Below, one piece after another: positions 20,967-32,613 of a stretch of 64,000 nt of DNA. The position numbers were made by a program, and so were the translations under genes. Position 1 is the first letter of the stretch. Each line of letters starts with the position of its first letter. Source of the DNA: Ancylobacter pratisalsi (GTDB lineage Bacteria; Pseudomonadota; Alphaproteobacteria; Rhizobiales; Xanthobacteraceae); assembly GCF_010669125.1 (NCBI RefSeq), contig NZ_CP048630.1, positions 1,996,001 to 2,060,000 on the forward strand, read 5' to 3'. The notes below the pieces were generated by a model. That model was not told where the DNA came from, did no database searches, and saw only the letters and a program-made list of their open reading frames with translations.

Positions 20967-21161
20967 TCAATGCTCGCCGGGATGGTACTCGCCGGTCAGC
21001 GGATCACGGCGCAGGCTGGGACGGGCATCGTCACGCACCGCCTCTTCCTCACGACGGGAGGCGTCGAGCTCGGCATTGACGCGGCGCGCCTCCTTGGCGA
21101 GCAGCTTCACCAGCGCAGCGGCGCTGAAGGCGCCAAGGGCAAGCACGAAAACCGGCGGCAT
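20967..21161 (-). CDS. Small single-helix membrane protein, function unknown
   Basis: A 64-residue protein with an N-terminal hydrophobic helix (VFVLALGAFSAAALVKLLA), a charged middle (KEARRVNAELDASRREEEA) and a C-terminal LRRDPLTGEYHP motif. The combination of one helix with a DPxTGxYxP ending is something I recall from short hypothetical proteins in Hyphomicrobiales, so it is probably real. The ATG at 21161 has GGAAGGA 9 bases upstream; the ATG at 21170 would be too close to it. It lies between macA and the S49 peptidase gene on the same strand. Confidence 0.7.
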   Translation of the reverse strand: MPPVFVLALGAFSAAALVKLLAKEARRVNAELDASRREEEAVRDDARPSLRRDPLTGEYHPGEH

Positions 21162-21278
21162 CCGACGCATTCCTTCCCGAAGGTCTCAGGTCACGTTCAC
21201 ACGAGGCATCAGTCCGCACTCATCACCCGCAGCTTTGGCAAAATCGTGCCCGTCGCGCACCTTTACTGGAAACGGGGT

Positions 21279-22184
21279 TCAAAGACCGTAGCGGCTCCAC
21301 AGGGCGCGCTCCTGCGCGGCACCGATGAGATTGTCGGTGACGCCGGCGCCAATCTGCGAGGCCAGCCCGCCGCCCGCACCATCGATCGCGGTAATGCCCG
21401 GCAGGCGACGCCCGAACAATCCGCTGCGCGGCTCGATCAGCGGTGTCTGCACCTTGTCGCCATAGCGCGCCCGCAGAAAGCCGCGCAGATCGCCGATGGC
21501 GTCGACAAGGCCAAGTTCCTGCGCATGGGTGGCGGACCAGAACTCGCCGGAGAACAGCGTCTCGCTATCCCCGCTCAGCACATCGGCACGGCGCTGGCGC
21601 ACCAGCCCGGTGAAGCTGTCGTGTATTTCCTTCTGCAGCGCCTTCAGGCGCTCGATATCCTCGGCCTTCTCCGGCTGGAAGGGATCAAGCATCACCTTGC
21701 GCTCGCCGGCGGTATAGACGCGGCGGTCGACCCCGATCTTGTCCAGCACACGATCGAATCCGAACCCGGCGCTGACAACGCCGATCGATCCGACGATGGA
21801 AAACGGGTCGGCGATGATCTCGTCGGCGGCACAGGCCAGCATGTAGCCGCCCGAGGCCGCGACATCCTCCACAAACGCGATGACGGGCAGTTCCTTCTCT
21901 TCCGCCAGCAGGCGTATGCGGCGGTAGATGAGATGGGACTGCGCCGGCGCGCCGCCGGGCGAATTGATCGCCAGCGCCACCGCCTTGGCGCCCTTCACCG
22001 CGAAGGCGCGGTCGAGGGCCTTCGAAATCCCGGAAAGAGTGAGCCCCGGCCGCAGCGGGCTCGACAGCCCGATGGCCCCATTGAGCCGGACCACCGGCAC
22101 CACCGGGGTCCCGGCGCGCATCCGCGCCGGCAGGAGGGGATCGACAAGGCGGCGCAGCGGAGCGAAGAAGGATTCTGTTGCCAT
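21279..22184 (-). CDS. S49-family peptidase (SppA/SohB-like)
   Basis: A 301-residue serine protease of the ClpP/crotonase fold, short form (one S49 domain). The nucleophile serine is in DVAASGGYMLACAADEI. The general-base lysine is probably in the AGERKVMLDPF segment. VVRLNGAIG and INSPGGAPAQS mark the N-terminal half. There is no clear signal peptide or membrane anchor, so it may be cytosolic or peripherally attached. The start at 22184 (MATESFF) fits the family better than the 22220 start. It is a second S49 protein beside the sppA tail at the left edge. Confidence 0.88.
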   Translation of the reverse strand: MATESFFAPLRRLVDPLLPARMRAGTPVVPVVRLNGAIGLSSPLRPGLTLSGISKALDRAFAVKGAKAVALAINSPGGAPAQSHLIYRRIRLLAEEKELPVIAFVEDVAASGGYMLACAADEIIADPFSIVGSIGVVSAGFGFDRVLDKIGVDRRVYTAGERKVMLDPFQPEKAEDIERLKALQKEIHDSFTGLVRQRRADVLSGDSETLFSGEFWSATHAQELGLVDAIGDLRGFLRARYGDKVQTPLIEPRSGLFGRRLPGITAIDGAGGGLASQIGAGVTDNLIGAAQERALWSRYGL

Positions 22185-22244
22185 GCCCACACACATAGGC
22201 GTCGCACTGCTCCGGCTCAAGCGGCGCGCAGCACGGTGCCCGCC

Positions 22245-23024
22245 TTAGTGCTCGTCCAGCCCGCCGCCGCCACGCAGCAGGCGTTCGGCCTCCGGGGTGG
22301 GACGACCCTGCGTGTCGGCGAGCACAAGGCCGGGAAGAATCGCCGGCGGCGTGCGCCGGCCCTTTATCGCGCTCACCAGCACCCGGATCGCCGGCGTGTC
22401 CGGACGCCCATGGACCGGGCGGATGGACACGGCGCCAGCGCGCCGGTGCAGCAACTCAATCAGCGTGCCGATCGCCTCCGGACGGTGAATCAGCCGCAGC
22501 TCGCCGCTGGCCTCCAGAAGCCGGTCCGCGGCGCGCAGCCACGCCTCCATGCTGTCATCCTCGGCGCTGTGCGCGCGGGCACGCCCGGCGCGGGGCGAGA
22601 TGCGGTGCCGCGCGGGGTCGTTGAAGGGCGGGTTCATCAGCACCAGATCGGCCCCTCCCGCCAGCGGAACAGGCGGGCCTGAAGGGCGGGCGAGGGTCGC
22701 GACGTCGGCGGTGACGACTTGGACGCGCTCCGCCATGTCCGGGTCCTGGCGCCCGGCGTTGCGCGCCGCCAGCGCGGCGATGGCGGGATCGATCTCGACC
22801 AGGGTGACACGTGCCAGCGGCAGGCGCAGCGCAACCGCGAGGCCCGCCGTACCGACCCCGGCGCCAAGATCGACGACCCGGCGGGCGCCGGGCGGCACAC
22901 TGGCCGCGAGCAGCACCGCATCATGCCCGGCCCTGTGCCCGCGTGCCGGCTGCAACAGGTGCAGGCGGCCCCCGATCAGGGCGTCGTCGGTGATCTCCTG
23001 GTCCGGCGGCGTCACCGTGGGCAC
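22245..23024 (-). CDS. TrmN6-like SAM-dependent methyltransferase
   Basis: A 259-residue class I methyltransferase resembling the tRNA1(Val) A37-N6 methyltransferase. The N-terminus has the family lead-in LHLLQPARGHRAGHDAVLLAA. SAM motif I is VVDLGAGVGTAGLAVA, with VTLVEIDPAIAALAARN after it. The catalytic tetrad is LVLMNPPFND, characteristic of N6-adenine methylases. The start is GTG at 23024, three bases after the stop of the DUF2007 gene, so the pair is translationally linked. tRNA as substrate is inferred from family. Confidence 0.85.
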   Translation of the reverse strand: MPTVTPPDQEITDDALIGGRLHLLQPARGHRAGHDAVLLAASVPPGARRVVDLGAGVGTAGLAVALRLPLARVTLVEIDPAIAALAARNAGRQDPDMAERVQVVTADVATLARPSGPPVPLAGGADLVLMNPPFNDPARHRISPRAGRARAHSAEDDSMEAWLRAADRLLEASGELRLIHRPEAIGTLIELLHRRAGAVSIRPVHGRPDTPAIRVLVSAIKGRRTPPAILPGLVLADTQGRPTPEAERLLRGGGGLDEH

Positions 23025-23027
23025 CGC

Positions 23028-23252
23028 TCAATCGCCCGCCAGCGCGGGACCGAACCCGGCCTCGCACAACAGGGAGCGGGCACGCCCGATCATGTCTTCC
23101 TCCACCAGCAGACGCCGGGGCAGCAGGCCGATCGAGCCCTCGAGGACGCTCATATGCTCGTCGAGCACCACATGGCCGATCCGCGCGCTATCCAGAAGCG
23201 CGCCGATGGCGGAAAGCAGGACGACATCATTGGTTCGAAGCAGTTCGCGCAT
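23028..23252 (-). CDS. DUF2007 family protein (putative signal-transducing)
   Basis: A 74-residue cytosolic protein opening MRELLRTNDVVLLSAIGALL, with HVVLDEHMSVLEGSIGLLPRRLLV in the middle. This is the characteristic DUF2007 pattern. The family has no established function. The start at 23252 is chosen because the conserved text begins exactly there. It is followed directly by the TrmN6-like gene and is divergent from the polyprenyl synthase gene. Confidence 0.85.
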   Translation of the reverse strand: MRELLRTNDVVLLSAIGALLDSARIGHVVLDEHMSVLEGSIGLLPRRLLVEEDMIGRARSLLCEAGFGPALAGD

Positions 23253-23467
23253 CGCGCCATCCTGACACGAGTGGAGCCCCGCGCCCATCGGGTGCGTCGC
23301 CCGCGTGTGTCCAAGTCATTTCCCAACCGCCAAGATTGCGCTATTGGCCATGAGGGGCAGCACGCTGAAATCGGAATTCGCAAGGAGTTTCCGTCGCGTT
23401 CCACTCTTGCCGTGGGTCCCCCCCGCTTCATATGTTGCGGGTGCATCGTCAGATACGGAACCTGCTC

Positions 23468-24490
23468 GTGGCCGTTGTTCTTCCTTTTGATCCCTCTGCG
23501 GACGTTTCCGCCGAGCCTTCGCTCGAGGGTATCGTCTCCCTGGTCCGCGCCGACATGGAACGCGTGAACACGCTGATCCTGTCGCGCACAGGTTCTGACG
23601 TGGCGATGATTCCGGAAGTGGCGACCCACCTCATTTCCTCGGGCGGCAAGCGGCTGCGGCCGATGCTCACCCTGGCGACCGCCGATCTCTCGGGCTACCA
23701 GGGCGAGGGCGACGTCAAGCTCGCCGCCTCGGTGGAGTTCATGCACACCGCCACGCTGCTGCACGACGATGTGGTCGACGACAGCGAGATGCGGCGCGGC
23801 AAGCTCGCCGCGCGCATGCTGTGGGGCAACGAGGCGAGCGTTCTCGTCGGCGACTTCCTGCTCGGTCAGGCCTTCCGCATGATGATCGAGGTCGGCTCGA
23901 TGCACGCGCTCGACATCCTTTCCACCGCTGCGGTGGTGATCGCCGAGGGCGAGGTCGCCCAGCTCGCCGCTTCCAAGAACACCGCGACCAGCGAGGACGA
24001 CTATCTCGCCGTCATCCGTGGCAAGACCGCCGAGCTGTTCGCCGCCGCCTGCGAGGTCGGCCCTGTGCTTGCCGACCGGCCGAAGGTGGAGCAGTCCGCC
24101 TGCCGCAGCTACGGCATGAATCTGGGTATCGCCTTCCAGCTCATCGACGACGCGCTCGACTATGGCGGCTCTCAGGTCAAGCTGGGCAAGAATGTCGGCG
24201 ACGATTTCCGCGAGGGCAAGATCACGCTCCCCGTGCTGCTCGCCTTCCGTCGCGGCAACGAGCAGGAGCGCAATTTCTGGCGCCGCTGCCTTGAGGAAGG
24301 CGAGATCAAGGACGGCGATCTCGAACACGCGATGGAGCTTCTCGCCAGCCACAAATCGCTGACCGCGACCGTGGACCGGGCCATCCATTACGGCGCCATG
24401 GCCAAGGATGCCCTCGGCCTGTTTCCGGACGGCACCGCCAAGCGCGCGCTGCTCGACACGGTCGAGTTCTGCATTTCGCGGGCGCGCTAG
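23468..24490 (+). CDS. ispB: All-trans polyprenyl (octa/decaprenyl) diphosphate synthase
   Basis: A 340-residue isoprenyl chain elongase that builds the side chain of ubiquinone from FPP and IPP. The first aspartate-rich motif is LLHDDVVDDSEMRRG. The second is FQLIDDALDYGG. GGKRLRPML and GEVAQL lie where expected, and the LGKNVGDDFREGKITLPVL stretch is typical. The start is read as GTG 23468 (VAVVLPFDP...), matching the short N-termini of relatives; an ATG at 23432 is possible. Chain length (likely decaprenyl, as usual in alphaproteobacteria) cannot be told from motifs alone. Confidence 0.93.
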   Translation: MAVVLPFDPSADVSAEPSLEGIVSLVRADMERVNTLILSRTGSDVAMIPEVATHLISSGGKRLRPMLTLATADLSGYQGEGDVKLAASVEFMHTATLLHDDVVDDSEMRRGKLAARMLWGNEASVLVGDFLLGQAFRMMIEVGSMHALDILSTAAVVIAEGEVAQLAASKNTATSEDDYLAVIRGKTAELFAAACEVGPVLADRPKVEQSACRSYGMNLGIAFQLIDDALDYGGSQVKLGKNVGDDFREGKITLPVLLAFRRGNEQERNFWRRCLEEGEIKDGDLEHAMELLASHKSLTATVDRAIHYGAMAKDALGLFPDGTAKRALLDTVEFCISRAR

Positions 24491-24517
24491 CCCTCGATCC
24501 CGCGGCGGCGTGAACCT

Positions 24518-24841
24518 TCAGCCGCGCGGGCCGAACACCACGATCGCGGCTCCGATCAGGCAGACCGCGCCACCGAGAAAGTCCCAGCGATCCGGGCGGA
24601 ACCCTTCCACCGCCCACAGCCAGCACAGCGACGCGGCGATATAGACCCCGCCATAGGCGGCGAAGGCGCGACCGGCCGCGCTCGCATCAACCTGCGTCAG
24701 CAGCGCGGCAAAGGCGATCAGGCTGACGAGGCCCGGCGCCAGCCACAGCGCGCTTACGCCCTCGCGCGCCACCGCCCAGAAGGCGAAGCAGCCGGCAATT
24801 TCGGCGAAGGCCGCAAGCACAAAGAAAATCGGTGTTCGCAC
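24518..24841 (-). CDS. YnfA/UPF0060 family membrane protein
   Basis: A 107-residue protein of four short membrane helices. It opens with [19 protein letters not shown] and has [19 protein letters not shown] and [20 protein letters not shown], the UPF0060 hallmarks. The family has a small-multidrug-resistance-like fold. A transport role is suggested in the literature, but the function is not established. It converges with ispB and lies 28 bases downstream of ispE. Confidence 0.9.
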   Translation of the reverse strand: MRTPIFFVLAAFAEIAGCFAFWAVAREGVSALWLAPGLVSLIAFAALLTQVDASAAGRAFAAYGGVYIAASLCWLWAVEGFRPDRWDFLGGAVCLIGAAIVVFGPRG

Positions 24842-24869
24842 AGGTCCTGCCTTCTGCCGGAGGGCGCCC

Positions 24870-25742
24870 TCAGCCCAGCACGGTGGACTTCACCCACCAG
24901 CCGGGATGCGCGGCGGCGACGATCCTGGCCGCACGCGCCGCCCCGTGGCAATCGTCGAACAACGCGAACATCGTCGCCCCGGAGCCCGACATGCGCACCA
25001 GCCGCACCTCAGGCGCGGCCCGAAGCGCGGCGTCGACCTGATCCAGCACCGGTGCCAGCACCCGGGCGGGCGCCTCGAGATCATTCGGTTCGCGGCGCAG
25101 AAAAGCCAGGAGTTCGCGCTGCCCACCCGGCGGGGGCAGGTTCGGCGTGCCCACGCGGGCACCCGGGGTGAGGCCAAGCGCCTTGAACACCGCACTTGTC
25201 GCGACAGGAACGCGGGGATTGACCAGCACGGCGCCGAAACGAGGAAGCGCGAGCGGCATGATCTCCTCGCCGCGCCCCGCCATGAGGCAGGACCTGCTGG
25301 CAAGACATGCCGGCACATCGGACCCGGTGGCGAGCGCCGCCGCGAACAGGCGCGGATCGTCCAGGCCCATCGCGTTGGCGCGCGCCAGCAGCCGCAGCGC
25401 CGCGCCAGCGTCGGCCGAGCCTCCGCCGATACCCGCCGCGACCGGCAACCGTTTGTCGAGAATGAAGCGGCCCGTGACCAGCCCCGGCACGCGGGCACCG
25501 AGTTCCCGCGCGGCGCGCAGCACGAGATTGTCCGCCTCGCCCATCAGCGCCGCCCGGACCGGACCGGACAGAACCAGTTCGAGCCGCGGGCCCGGCATCA
25601 GCTCCAGGCGATCGCCCACCCCGGCGAAAGCCACCACGCTCGCGAGTTCGTGATAGCCGTCGTCCCGGCGCCCGACGACCCGCAGCGACAGGTTGACCTT
25701 GGCCGGCGCGCGTTCGCGCAGCGGCGGTGTCTCGACGGGCAT
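24870..25742 (-). CDS. ispE: 4-diphosphocytidyl-2-C-methyl-D-erythritol kinase (IspE)
   Basis: A 290-residue GHMP kinase, fourth enzyme of the MEP isoprenoid pathway. It has [23 protein letters not shown] at the N-terminus with the catalytic-lysine region. The phosphate loop [21 protein letters not shown] follows, and the C-terminal [16 protein letters not shown]. The start is unclear: ATG 25742, 25757 and 25778 are all in frame. 25742 gives the usual family length and begins closest to the conserved text. Confidence 0.92.
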   Translation of the reverse strand: MPVETPPLRERAPAKVNLSLRVVGRRDDGYHELASVVAFAGVGDRLELMPGPRLELVLSGPVRAALMGEADNLVLRAARELGARVPGLVTGRFILDKRLPVAAGIGGGSADAGAALRLLARANAMGLDDPRLFAAALATGSDVPACLASRSCLMAGRGEEIMPLALPRFGAVLVNPRVPVATSAVFKALGLTPGARVGTPNLPPPGGQRELLAFLRREPNDLEAPARVLAPVLDQVDAALRAAPEVRLVRMSGSGATMFALFDDCHGAARAARIVAAAHPGWWVKSTVLG

Positions 25743-25872
25743 GAGGTCTGGATCCATCGCGGCGACAGGTCGGAACATGTCTGCGCTTATGCTCCGGCGG
25801 CACGGAGCCGGCAAGGCGGGCCCGCGCGGAGAGGTCGCTCTGGCGCCCTAAGGGGCCGCGCCGAGAGCGAAC

Positions 25873-25902
25873 TTGCACGCCGGGGCGGTTTGGCTGTATA
25901 AG
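25873..25902 (+). promoter_or_regulatory. Probable housekeeping promoter of the rimP-nusA-infB operon
   Basis: TTGCAC (25873-25878) and TATAAG (25897-25902) are 18 bases apart. Transcription would start near 25909, giving a leader of about 100 bases before rimP that contains a terminator-like hairpin. The -35 and -10 match sigma-70 consensus reasonably well, and there is no competing gene in the gap. Confidence 0.55.
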
Positions 25903-25944
25903 CCTTTGTCATCCAATTATCTCTAGCGGCTGAATGGTCGGTTG

Positions 25945-26838
<894 letters not shown>

Positions 26839-26839
<1 letters not shown>

Positions 26840-28452
26840 TGGCCGTGGTCAGCGCCAACCGGCTCGAACTGCTGCAGATCGCCGATGCGGTCGCGCGGGA
26901 GAAATCGATCGACCGGAGCATCGTCATAGCCGCCATGGAGGACGCGATCGCCAAGGCGGCGCGATCGCGTTATGGCGCCGAGACCGACATCCATGCCGAG
27001 ATCAATCCGCGCACCGGCGAGCTGCGTCTCGCCCGCCACTTGCTGGTGGTTGACCAGGTCGAGAACTCGGCGACCGAGATCGACATCATCGGCGCGCGCC
27101 GGCTGAACCCGGCGGCGCAGTCCGGCGATTCCATCGCCGACACCCTGCCCCCGTTCGACTTCGGCCGTATCGCCGCCCAGTCGGCCAAGCAGGTCATCGT
27201 GCAGAAGGTGCGCGAGGCCGAGCGCGACCGTCAGTATGACGAGTACAAGGACCGCATCGGCGAGGTCATCAACGGCGCGGTCAAGCGCGTCGAATACGGC
27301 AACGTGGTTGTCGACCTCGGCCGCGGCGAAGCCTCGCTGCGCCGCGACGAGCTGCTGCCGCGCGAAGTGTTCAAGGTCGGCGACCGCATCCGCGCCTACG
27401 TCTATGACGTGCGCCGCGAGCCGCGCGGACCGCAGATCTTCCTCTCGCGCACCCATCCGCAGTTCATGGCGAAGCTGTTCGCGCAGGAAGTGCCGGAAAT
27501 CTACGACGGCATCGTCGAGATCAAGGCGGTCGCCCGCGACCCCGGTTCGCGCGCCAAGATTGCGGTGTCCTCGCGTGATTCCTCGGTGGATCCGGTCGGC
27601 GCCTGCGTCGGCATGCGCGGCTCGCGCGTGCAGGCCGTCGTGAACGAGCTGCAGGGCGAGAAGATCGACATCATCCCCTGGTCGTCCGACTTCGCGACCT
27701 TCATCGTCAACGCCCTCGCCCCCGCCGAAGTGGTCAAGGTCGTGCTGGATGAGGACCGTGAGCGTATTGAAGTCGTGGTTCCCGATGCCCAGCTAAGTCT
27801 GGCGATCGGCCGCCGCGGCCAGAATGTGCGCCTCGCCTCGCAGCTTACGGGTTGGGACATCGACATCCTCACCGAGGCCGAGGAAAGCGAGCGGCGTCAG
27901 AAGGAATTCGCCGAGCGCAGCAAGATGTTCGCCGAAGCGCTCGATCTCGATGAGATGATGGGCCAGCTTCTGGCCTCCGAGGGCTTCGCGACCCTGGAAG
28001 AGCTGGCCTATGTGCCGCTTGCCGAGCTCGCGAGCATCGAAGGTTTCGACGAGGACACGGCGCAGGAGCTGCAGAACCGCGCCCTCGGCCATCTGGCGCA
28101 GGTCGAAGCCGATCTCGACGCGCGCCGCCTCGAACTCGGCGTCGAGGACGAACTGCGTGACGTGCCGGGCGTGACCTCGCCGATGCTGGTGGCGTTCGGT
28201 GAGAACGACATCAAGACGGTCGAGGACCTTGCCGGCTGCGCGACCGACGATCTGACCGGCTGGTCCGAGCGCCGGGATGGCGAAGTGGTTCGCACCCCCG
28301 GCGCGCTGGAGGGCTTCCAGCTCTCCCGCGAGGATGCCGAGGCCATGATCATGCAGGCCCGCGTCAAGGCGGGCTGGATCGACGCTTCCGAGCTGGAGAC
28401 GGCCGAGGCGGAAGAAGTTGAAGCCGAGGTGGAAGGCGAAGACAACGTCTGA
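26839..28452 (+). CDS. nusA: Transcription termination/antitermination factor NusA
   Basis: A 537-residue RNA-polymerase-binding factor for pausing, termination and antitermination. An N-terminal polymerase-binding domain (to about 130) is followed by an S1 domain ([20 protein letters not shown]), KH1 and KH2 ([20 protein letters not shown], with [20 protein letters not shown]). Two C-terminal helix-hairpin-helix repeats ([40 protein letters not shown]) and an acidic end complete it. It overlaps the rimP stop (TGATG). The leader hairpin upstream of rimP would let NusA act on its own operon. Confidence 0.96.
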
Positions 28453-28487
28453 CGCCCGGCCGAAAAGACAGGAAGGACGGAGCGACC

Positions 28488-29207
28488 GTGCAGGATCAAG
28501 CGGCTGAAACGGACACGACTGCGGACGTGACCAGCGCTGCGGGTTCCCTCGCCACTCCGCCTGAGGAAACCGACGCCGGACCGATTTCGGCCCGGCGCGA
28601 GCCTGATCACGAGCCGGAGCGCTTGTGCATCGCCAGCCGAACCGTTCGTCCGGCTTCCGCGATGATCCGCTTCGTCGTCGCGCCCGACGGGCAGGTGGTG
28701 CCGGACATTGCCGGACGTCTGCCCGGGCGCGGGGCCTGGGTCAGTGCCGACCGCTCGGCGCTCGCCGAGGCCTTGAAACGCAAGGCCTTCGGCCGTGCCT
28801 TTCGCGGAAAGGGCAGGACCGATCCGGCCCTGCCGGAGCTGGTTGACCAGCTCCTGGAGAAAGATGTGCTCGCCGCTCTCGGCCTCGCCAACAAGGCGGG
28901 ACAGGTGGTGACGGGCTATATGAAGGTCGCCGATGCCCTCGACGGCAATCGCAAGGGCGCCCCTGTGGGCGTTCTCGTGCACGCAAGCGAGGCCGGCGCG
29001 GACGGTGTCGCCAAGATCGACGCGCAGGCCCGCAAGGCCCTCGCGCTGACAGGACGGGAAATCGTCCGAATACACAGTTTGCCGGGACCACAATTGGACT
29101 TGGCGCTGGGGCGGGCAAATGTGGTACATGCTGCGCTGCTCGCGCATCCGACGAGCGCGAGGTTTCTTGCGCGTGTGAGAAGACTCGAAGGCTGGCGCGC
29201 TTCGTAA
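28488..29207 (+). CDS. ylxR: YlxR-domain RNA-binding protein fused to an L7Ae-like domain
   Basis: A 239-residue protein placed between nusA and infB, the conserved ylxR position. Residues about 45-105 form the YlxR/DUF448 domain (CIASRTVRPASAMIRFVVAP, GRLPGRGAWVSADR). Residues about 120-230 are an L7Ae/L30e-like domain (LLEKDVLAALGLANKAGQVV, RARANVVHAALL-like text, here LGRANVVHAALLAHPTSARF). In Firmicutes these are separate genes (ylxR, ylxQ). The fusion is usual in alphaproteobacteria. YlxR of Bacillus has been linked to RNase P modulation; the role here is not known. The start is GTG 28488. Confidence 0.9.
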   Translation: MQDQAAETDTTADVTSAAGSLATPPEETDAGPISARREPDHEPERLCIASRTVRPASAMIRFVVAPDGQVVPDIAGRLPGRGAWVSADRSALAEALKRKAFGRAFRGKGRTDPALPELVDQLLEKDVLAALGLANKAGQVVTGYMKVADALDGNRKGAPVGVLVHASEAGADGVAKIDAQARKALALTGREIVRIHSLPGPQLDLALGRANVVHAALLAHPTSARFLARVRRLEGWRAS

Positions 29208-29271
29208 GCAAGCTGGCGGATGAATGCACGCATCCCGGTATGAGACGGGGATGCCGAGGAACGGATACCGA

Positions 29272-32028
29272 ATGACCGATACGAAGAACCCGGGCGAGAA
29301 GACGATGAGCGGTGGCCAGGGTGCTGGCCAGGGGGGCAAGACCCTCACGCTCAAGCGACCTGTCGAGCAGGGCGTCGTCCGCCAGAGCTTCAGCCATGGA
29401 CGGTCCAAGTCCGTCGTGGTGGAGAAGGTGAAGCGCCGCGTTGTCGGCCCGGGCGACAAGCCCGAGGCTCACGCGGCCGCACCCTCCTCCGCGCCGGCAT
29501 CCGCCCCGCCTGCCGCTCCCACCGCGCGCCCTGCTTCGAGCAGCGCGCCGGCTCGCCCCACGCAGCGCACCCAGCCCTCGCCGAGCGCCAATCTTTCGGC
29601 GCCGCGGCCAGCGCCGCAGCAGACCCCGCGCCCCGGTGGCGTGGTTCTGCGCTCGCTGACCGAGGAAGAAGCACGCGCACGCACCGCCGCGCTTCAGGAC
29701 GCCCGCGTCCGTGAAGCCGAGGAGCGCAAGCGCGCCGAGGAAGAAGCGGTTCGCCGCGCCGAGCGCGAGGCACGCGAAAAGATCGAGCGCGAGGCCGCCG
29801 AGGCCCGCAAGCGCGAGGAAGACGCACGCCGCGCCTTCGACGAGGAAGCCAAGCGCAAGTCCGAGCAGGAAGCCCGCAAGCGCTTCGGCGACGACCGTTC
29901 CTCGTCCGCATCCACCACCTCCGCTCCCGCCGGCAATGCCGCCGCGCCGCAGGCCGCTGCGCCTTCGGCCCCGACCGCCGATGCGCCGGGTGCTCCCCGT
30001 GTGGCCCGGCCGCGCGGACCGGGCGGCATGGCCGCGGAAGAGGAAGAGCGTCGTCCCGTGCGTCGCGGTCCTGGTGGCGCGCCTGCGCGTCCCGTCCCGC
30101 CGCCGCAGAAGCCCACCCGCCCCACCGGCGGCGAAAAGAACCGTGGCCGCCTCACCCTGGTGACCGCGCAGTCCGGACAGGACGAGCGCCAGCGTTCGGT
30201 GGCCTCGTTCCGCCGCCGTACCCAGCGCATGAGCGGCCATCGTCAGGTCGAGGCGAAGGAAAAGATCTCCCGCGAGGTGATCGTTCCCGAGACCATTTCG
30301 ATCCAGGAGCTCGCCAATCGTATGGCCGAGCGCGCGGTCGACGTGATCCGTCTGCTGATGAAGCAGGGCCAGATGGTGAAGATCACCGACGTGATCGATG
30401 CCGATACGGCCCAGCTCCTCGCCGAGGAACTCGGCCACACGGTTCGCCGTGTCGCCGAATCCGACGTCGAGGAGGGCCTGTTCGACGTGCCGGATGCGCC
30501 CGAGAACCTCGTGCCGCGCCCCCCGGTCGTCACCATCATGGGCCATGTCGACCACGGCAAGACGTCGCTGCTCGACGCCCTGCGCTCGGCCAATGTCGTG
30601 TCCGGCGAAGCCGGCGGCATTACCCAGCACATCGGTGCCTATCAGGTGACCTCGCCGCTCGGCGGCAAGATCACCTTCATCGACACGCCCGGCCACGCCG
30701 CGTTCACCGCCATGCGCGCCCGTGGCGCCAAGGTGACGGACATCGTCGTGCTGGTGGTGGCCGCCGATGACGGCGTCATGCCGCAGACCATCGAGGCCAT
30801 CAATCATGCGCGCGCCGCCAAGGTGCCGCTGATCGTGGCGATCAACAAGATCGACAAGCCCGATGCCAAGCCCGAGCGCGTGCGCAGCGAACTGCTGCAG
30901 TACGAGGTGCAGGTCGAAAGCATGGGCGGCGATACGCTCGAGGTCGAGGTGTCGGCGAAGGCCCATACCAATCTCGACAAGCTGCTCGAACTGATCACCC
31001 TTCAGTCGGAGCTGCTCGATCTCAAGGCCGACCCCGAGCGCGATGCCGAAGGCACCGTGATCGAGGCCAAGCTGGATCGCGGTCGTGGTCCCGTGGCGAC
31101 CGTGCTGGTTCAGCGCGGCACGCTGCGTGTCGGCGATATCGTGGTGGCCGGTGCGGAAATGGGCCGCGTGCGCGCGCTCATCTCCGACAAGGGCACCCAG
31201 CTCGCCTCCGCCGAGCCGTCCATGCCGGTCGAGGTGCTCGGCTTCAACGGCACGCCGGAGGCGGGCGATCGTCTCGCGGTGGTGGAAAACGAAGCCCGTG
31301 CCCGCGAGATCACGGACTACCGCAAGAACCAGAAGCGCGAGAAGGCTGCGGCCCGCTCCGCCACGGTTCGCGGCTCGCTGGAACAGATGATGAGCCAGGC
31401 CAAGACGGCCGGGCGGAAGGAATTCCCGCTCATCATCAAGGGCGACGTGTCGGGTTCGGTCGAGGCCATCATGACCTCGCTGGAGAAGCTCGGCACCGAC
31501 GAGGTGCAGGCCCGGATCATCCATTCCGGTGCTGGCGGCGTGAATGAAAGCGATGTGACCCTGGCCGAGACGGCCGGTGCCGCGATCATCGCGTTCAACG
31601 TGCGCGCCAACAAGGAAGCCCGCGATGCGGCCGATCGTGCCGGCATCGAGATCCGCTACTACAACATCATCTACGACCTGGTGGATGATGTTAAGGCGGC
31701 GATGGGCGGCCTGCTGGCCCCGATCAACCGCGAGACCATGCTCGGCAACGCCTTGATCAAGGAGATCTTCGCGGTCTCCAAGGTCGGCAAGGTCGCCGGC
31801 TGCCTGGTTACCGACGGCACCGTCGAACGCGGCCAGCATGTCCGCCTGATCCGCGACAATGTCGTGATCCACGAAGGCAAGCTCGCCACGCTCAACCGCT
31901 TCAAGGATGCGGTCAACGTGGTGCAGGCCGGCCAGGAGTGCGGCATGTCCTTCGAGAACTACCAGGACATGCGCGCGGGCGACGTCATCGAGTGCTACCG
32001 CGTCGAGGTCGTGCAGCGCACGCTCTGA
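29272..32028 (+). CDS. infB: Translation initiation factor IF-2 (InfB)
   Basis: A 918-residue GTPase that brings initiator tRNA to the 30S subunit and promotes subunit joining. The N-terminal third is low-complexity Ala/Pro followed by a highly charged helix (about residues 125-205, [20 protein letters not shown]). The IF2N domain comes next ([20 protein letters not shown]). The GTP site is [19 protein letters not shown], then [15 protein letters not shown] and NKIDKPDA. Domains II-IV follow, ending [17 protein letters not shown]. The start ATG 29272 is preceded by GAGGAA; a longer frame to 29224 is less family-like. Confidence 0.96.
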   Translation: MTDTKNPGEKTMSGGQGAGQGGKTLTLKRPVEQGVVRQSFSHGRSKSVVVEKVKRRVVGPGDKPEAHAAAPSSAPASAPPAAPTARPASSSAPARPTQRTQPSPSANLSAPRPAPQQTPRPGGVVLRSLTEEEARARTAALQDARVREAEERKRAEEEAVRRAEREAREKIEREAAEARKREEDARRAFDEEAKRKSEQEARKRFGDDRSSSASTTSAPAGNAAAPQAAAPSAPTADAPGAPRVARPRGPGGMAAEEEERRPVRRGPGGAPARPVPPPQKPTRPTGGEKNRGRLTLVTAQSGQDERQRSVASFRRRTQRMSGHRQVEAKEKISREVIVPETISIQELANRMAERAVDVIRLLMKQGQMVKITDVIDADTAQLLAEELGHTVRRVAESDVEEGLFDVPDAPENLVPRPPVVTIMGHVDHGKTSLLDALRSANVVSGEAGGITQHIGAYQVTSPLGGKITFIDTPGHAAFTAMRARGAKVTDIVVLVVAADDGVMPQTIEAINHARAAKVPLIVAINKIDKPDAKPERVRSELLQYEVQVESMGGDTLEVEVSAKAHTNLDKLLELITLQSELLDLKADPERDAEGTVIEAKLDRGRGPVATVLVQRGTLRVGDIVVAGAEMGRVRALISDKGTQLASAEPSMPVEVLGFNGTPEAGDRLAVVENEARAREITDYRKNQKREKAAARSATVRGSLEQMMSQAKTAGRKEFPLIIKGDVSGSVEAIMTSLEKLGTDEVQARIIHSGAGGVNESDVTLAETAGAAIIAFNVRANKEARDAADRAGIEIRYYNIIYDLVDDVKAAMGGLLAPINRETMLGNALIKEIFAVSKVGKVAGCLVTDGTVERGQHVRLIRDNVVIHEGKLATLNRFKDAVNVVQAGQECGMSFENYQDMRAGDVIECYRVEVVQRTL

Positions 32029-32175
32029 TCCATCACGCCCTCCGTACGCGGGGGGCGTTCGCGCCCATTCCGGCGCGTGTATCCGCGGGAGCAAACGGTC
32101 CAAACCCGTTCGCTCCGGTCGAAGGCGGCCCCTCCGCTCCGGTTCGCCGGCGGGGGCCATGAAGGTTTGTACATT

Positions 32176-32613
32176 ATGAAGAACAAAGCGAGCTCGGGCG
32201 CAGGCCCGAGCCAGCGCCAGTTGCGCGTCGGCGAACTCGTGCGCCATGCACTCGCTGACGTCCTCGCACGCGGCGACCTGCAGGACCCCGCGCTTTCCGC
32301 CGTGCTCATCACGGTGCCGGAAGTGCGCATGAGCCCCGACCTCAAGATCGCGACCTGCTTCGTCATGCCGCTCGGCGGCAAGGACCCGAAGGCGGCGATT
32401 GCAGCGCTGGCGGACAATGCCCGCCCGCTGCGCGGCGAGATCGCCCGGCGCGTCGAACTCAAATACGTCCCCGAGCTGCGCTTCCGCATCGATACCTCGT
32501 TCGAGGAAGGCGCGCGGATCGACGCGCTGCTGCGCTCGCCGGTCGTGGTCCGCGACCTGGAAGCCGATGAGAGCGAGGCCGACGCCACCAACGACAAGGA
32601 AGACGAGGCATGA
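32176..32613 (+). CDS. rbfA: Ribosome-binding factor A (RbfA)
   Basis: A 145-residue KH-fold factor for cold-tolerant 30S maturation (16S 5' end). It has [21 protein letters not shown] at the N-terminus, [19 protein letters not shown] in the centre and [26 protein letters not shown], the classic RbfA ending, plus a short acidic tail. ATG 32176 is chosen with GAAGG 10 bases upstream; the longer frame from 32077 is not family-like. Its stop overlaps the truB start (ATGA). Confidence 0.94.
   Translation: MKNKASSGAGPSQRQLRVGELVRHALADVLARGDLQDPALSAVLITVPEVRMSPDLKIATCFVMPLGGKDPKAAIAALADNARPLRGEIARRVELKYVPELRFRIDTSFEEGARIDALLRSPVVVRDLEADESEADATNDKEDEA

Noticed and set aside
28741..32247. A 1168-codon open frame on the minus strand opposite ylxR and infB
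   Set aside because: It has no recognisable domain and is His/Arg/Gly/Leu-rich, as expected for the complement of high-GC coding sequence. infB on the other strand is unmistakable.
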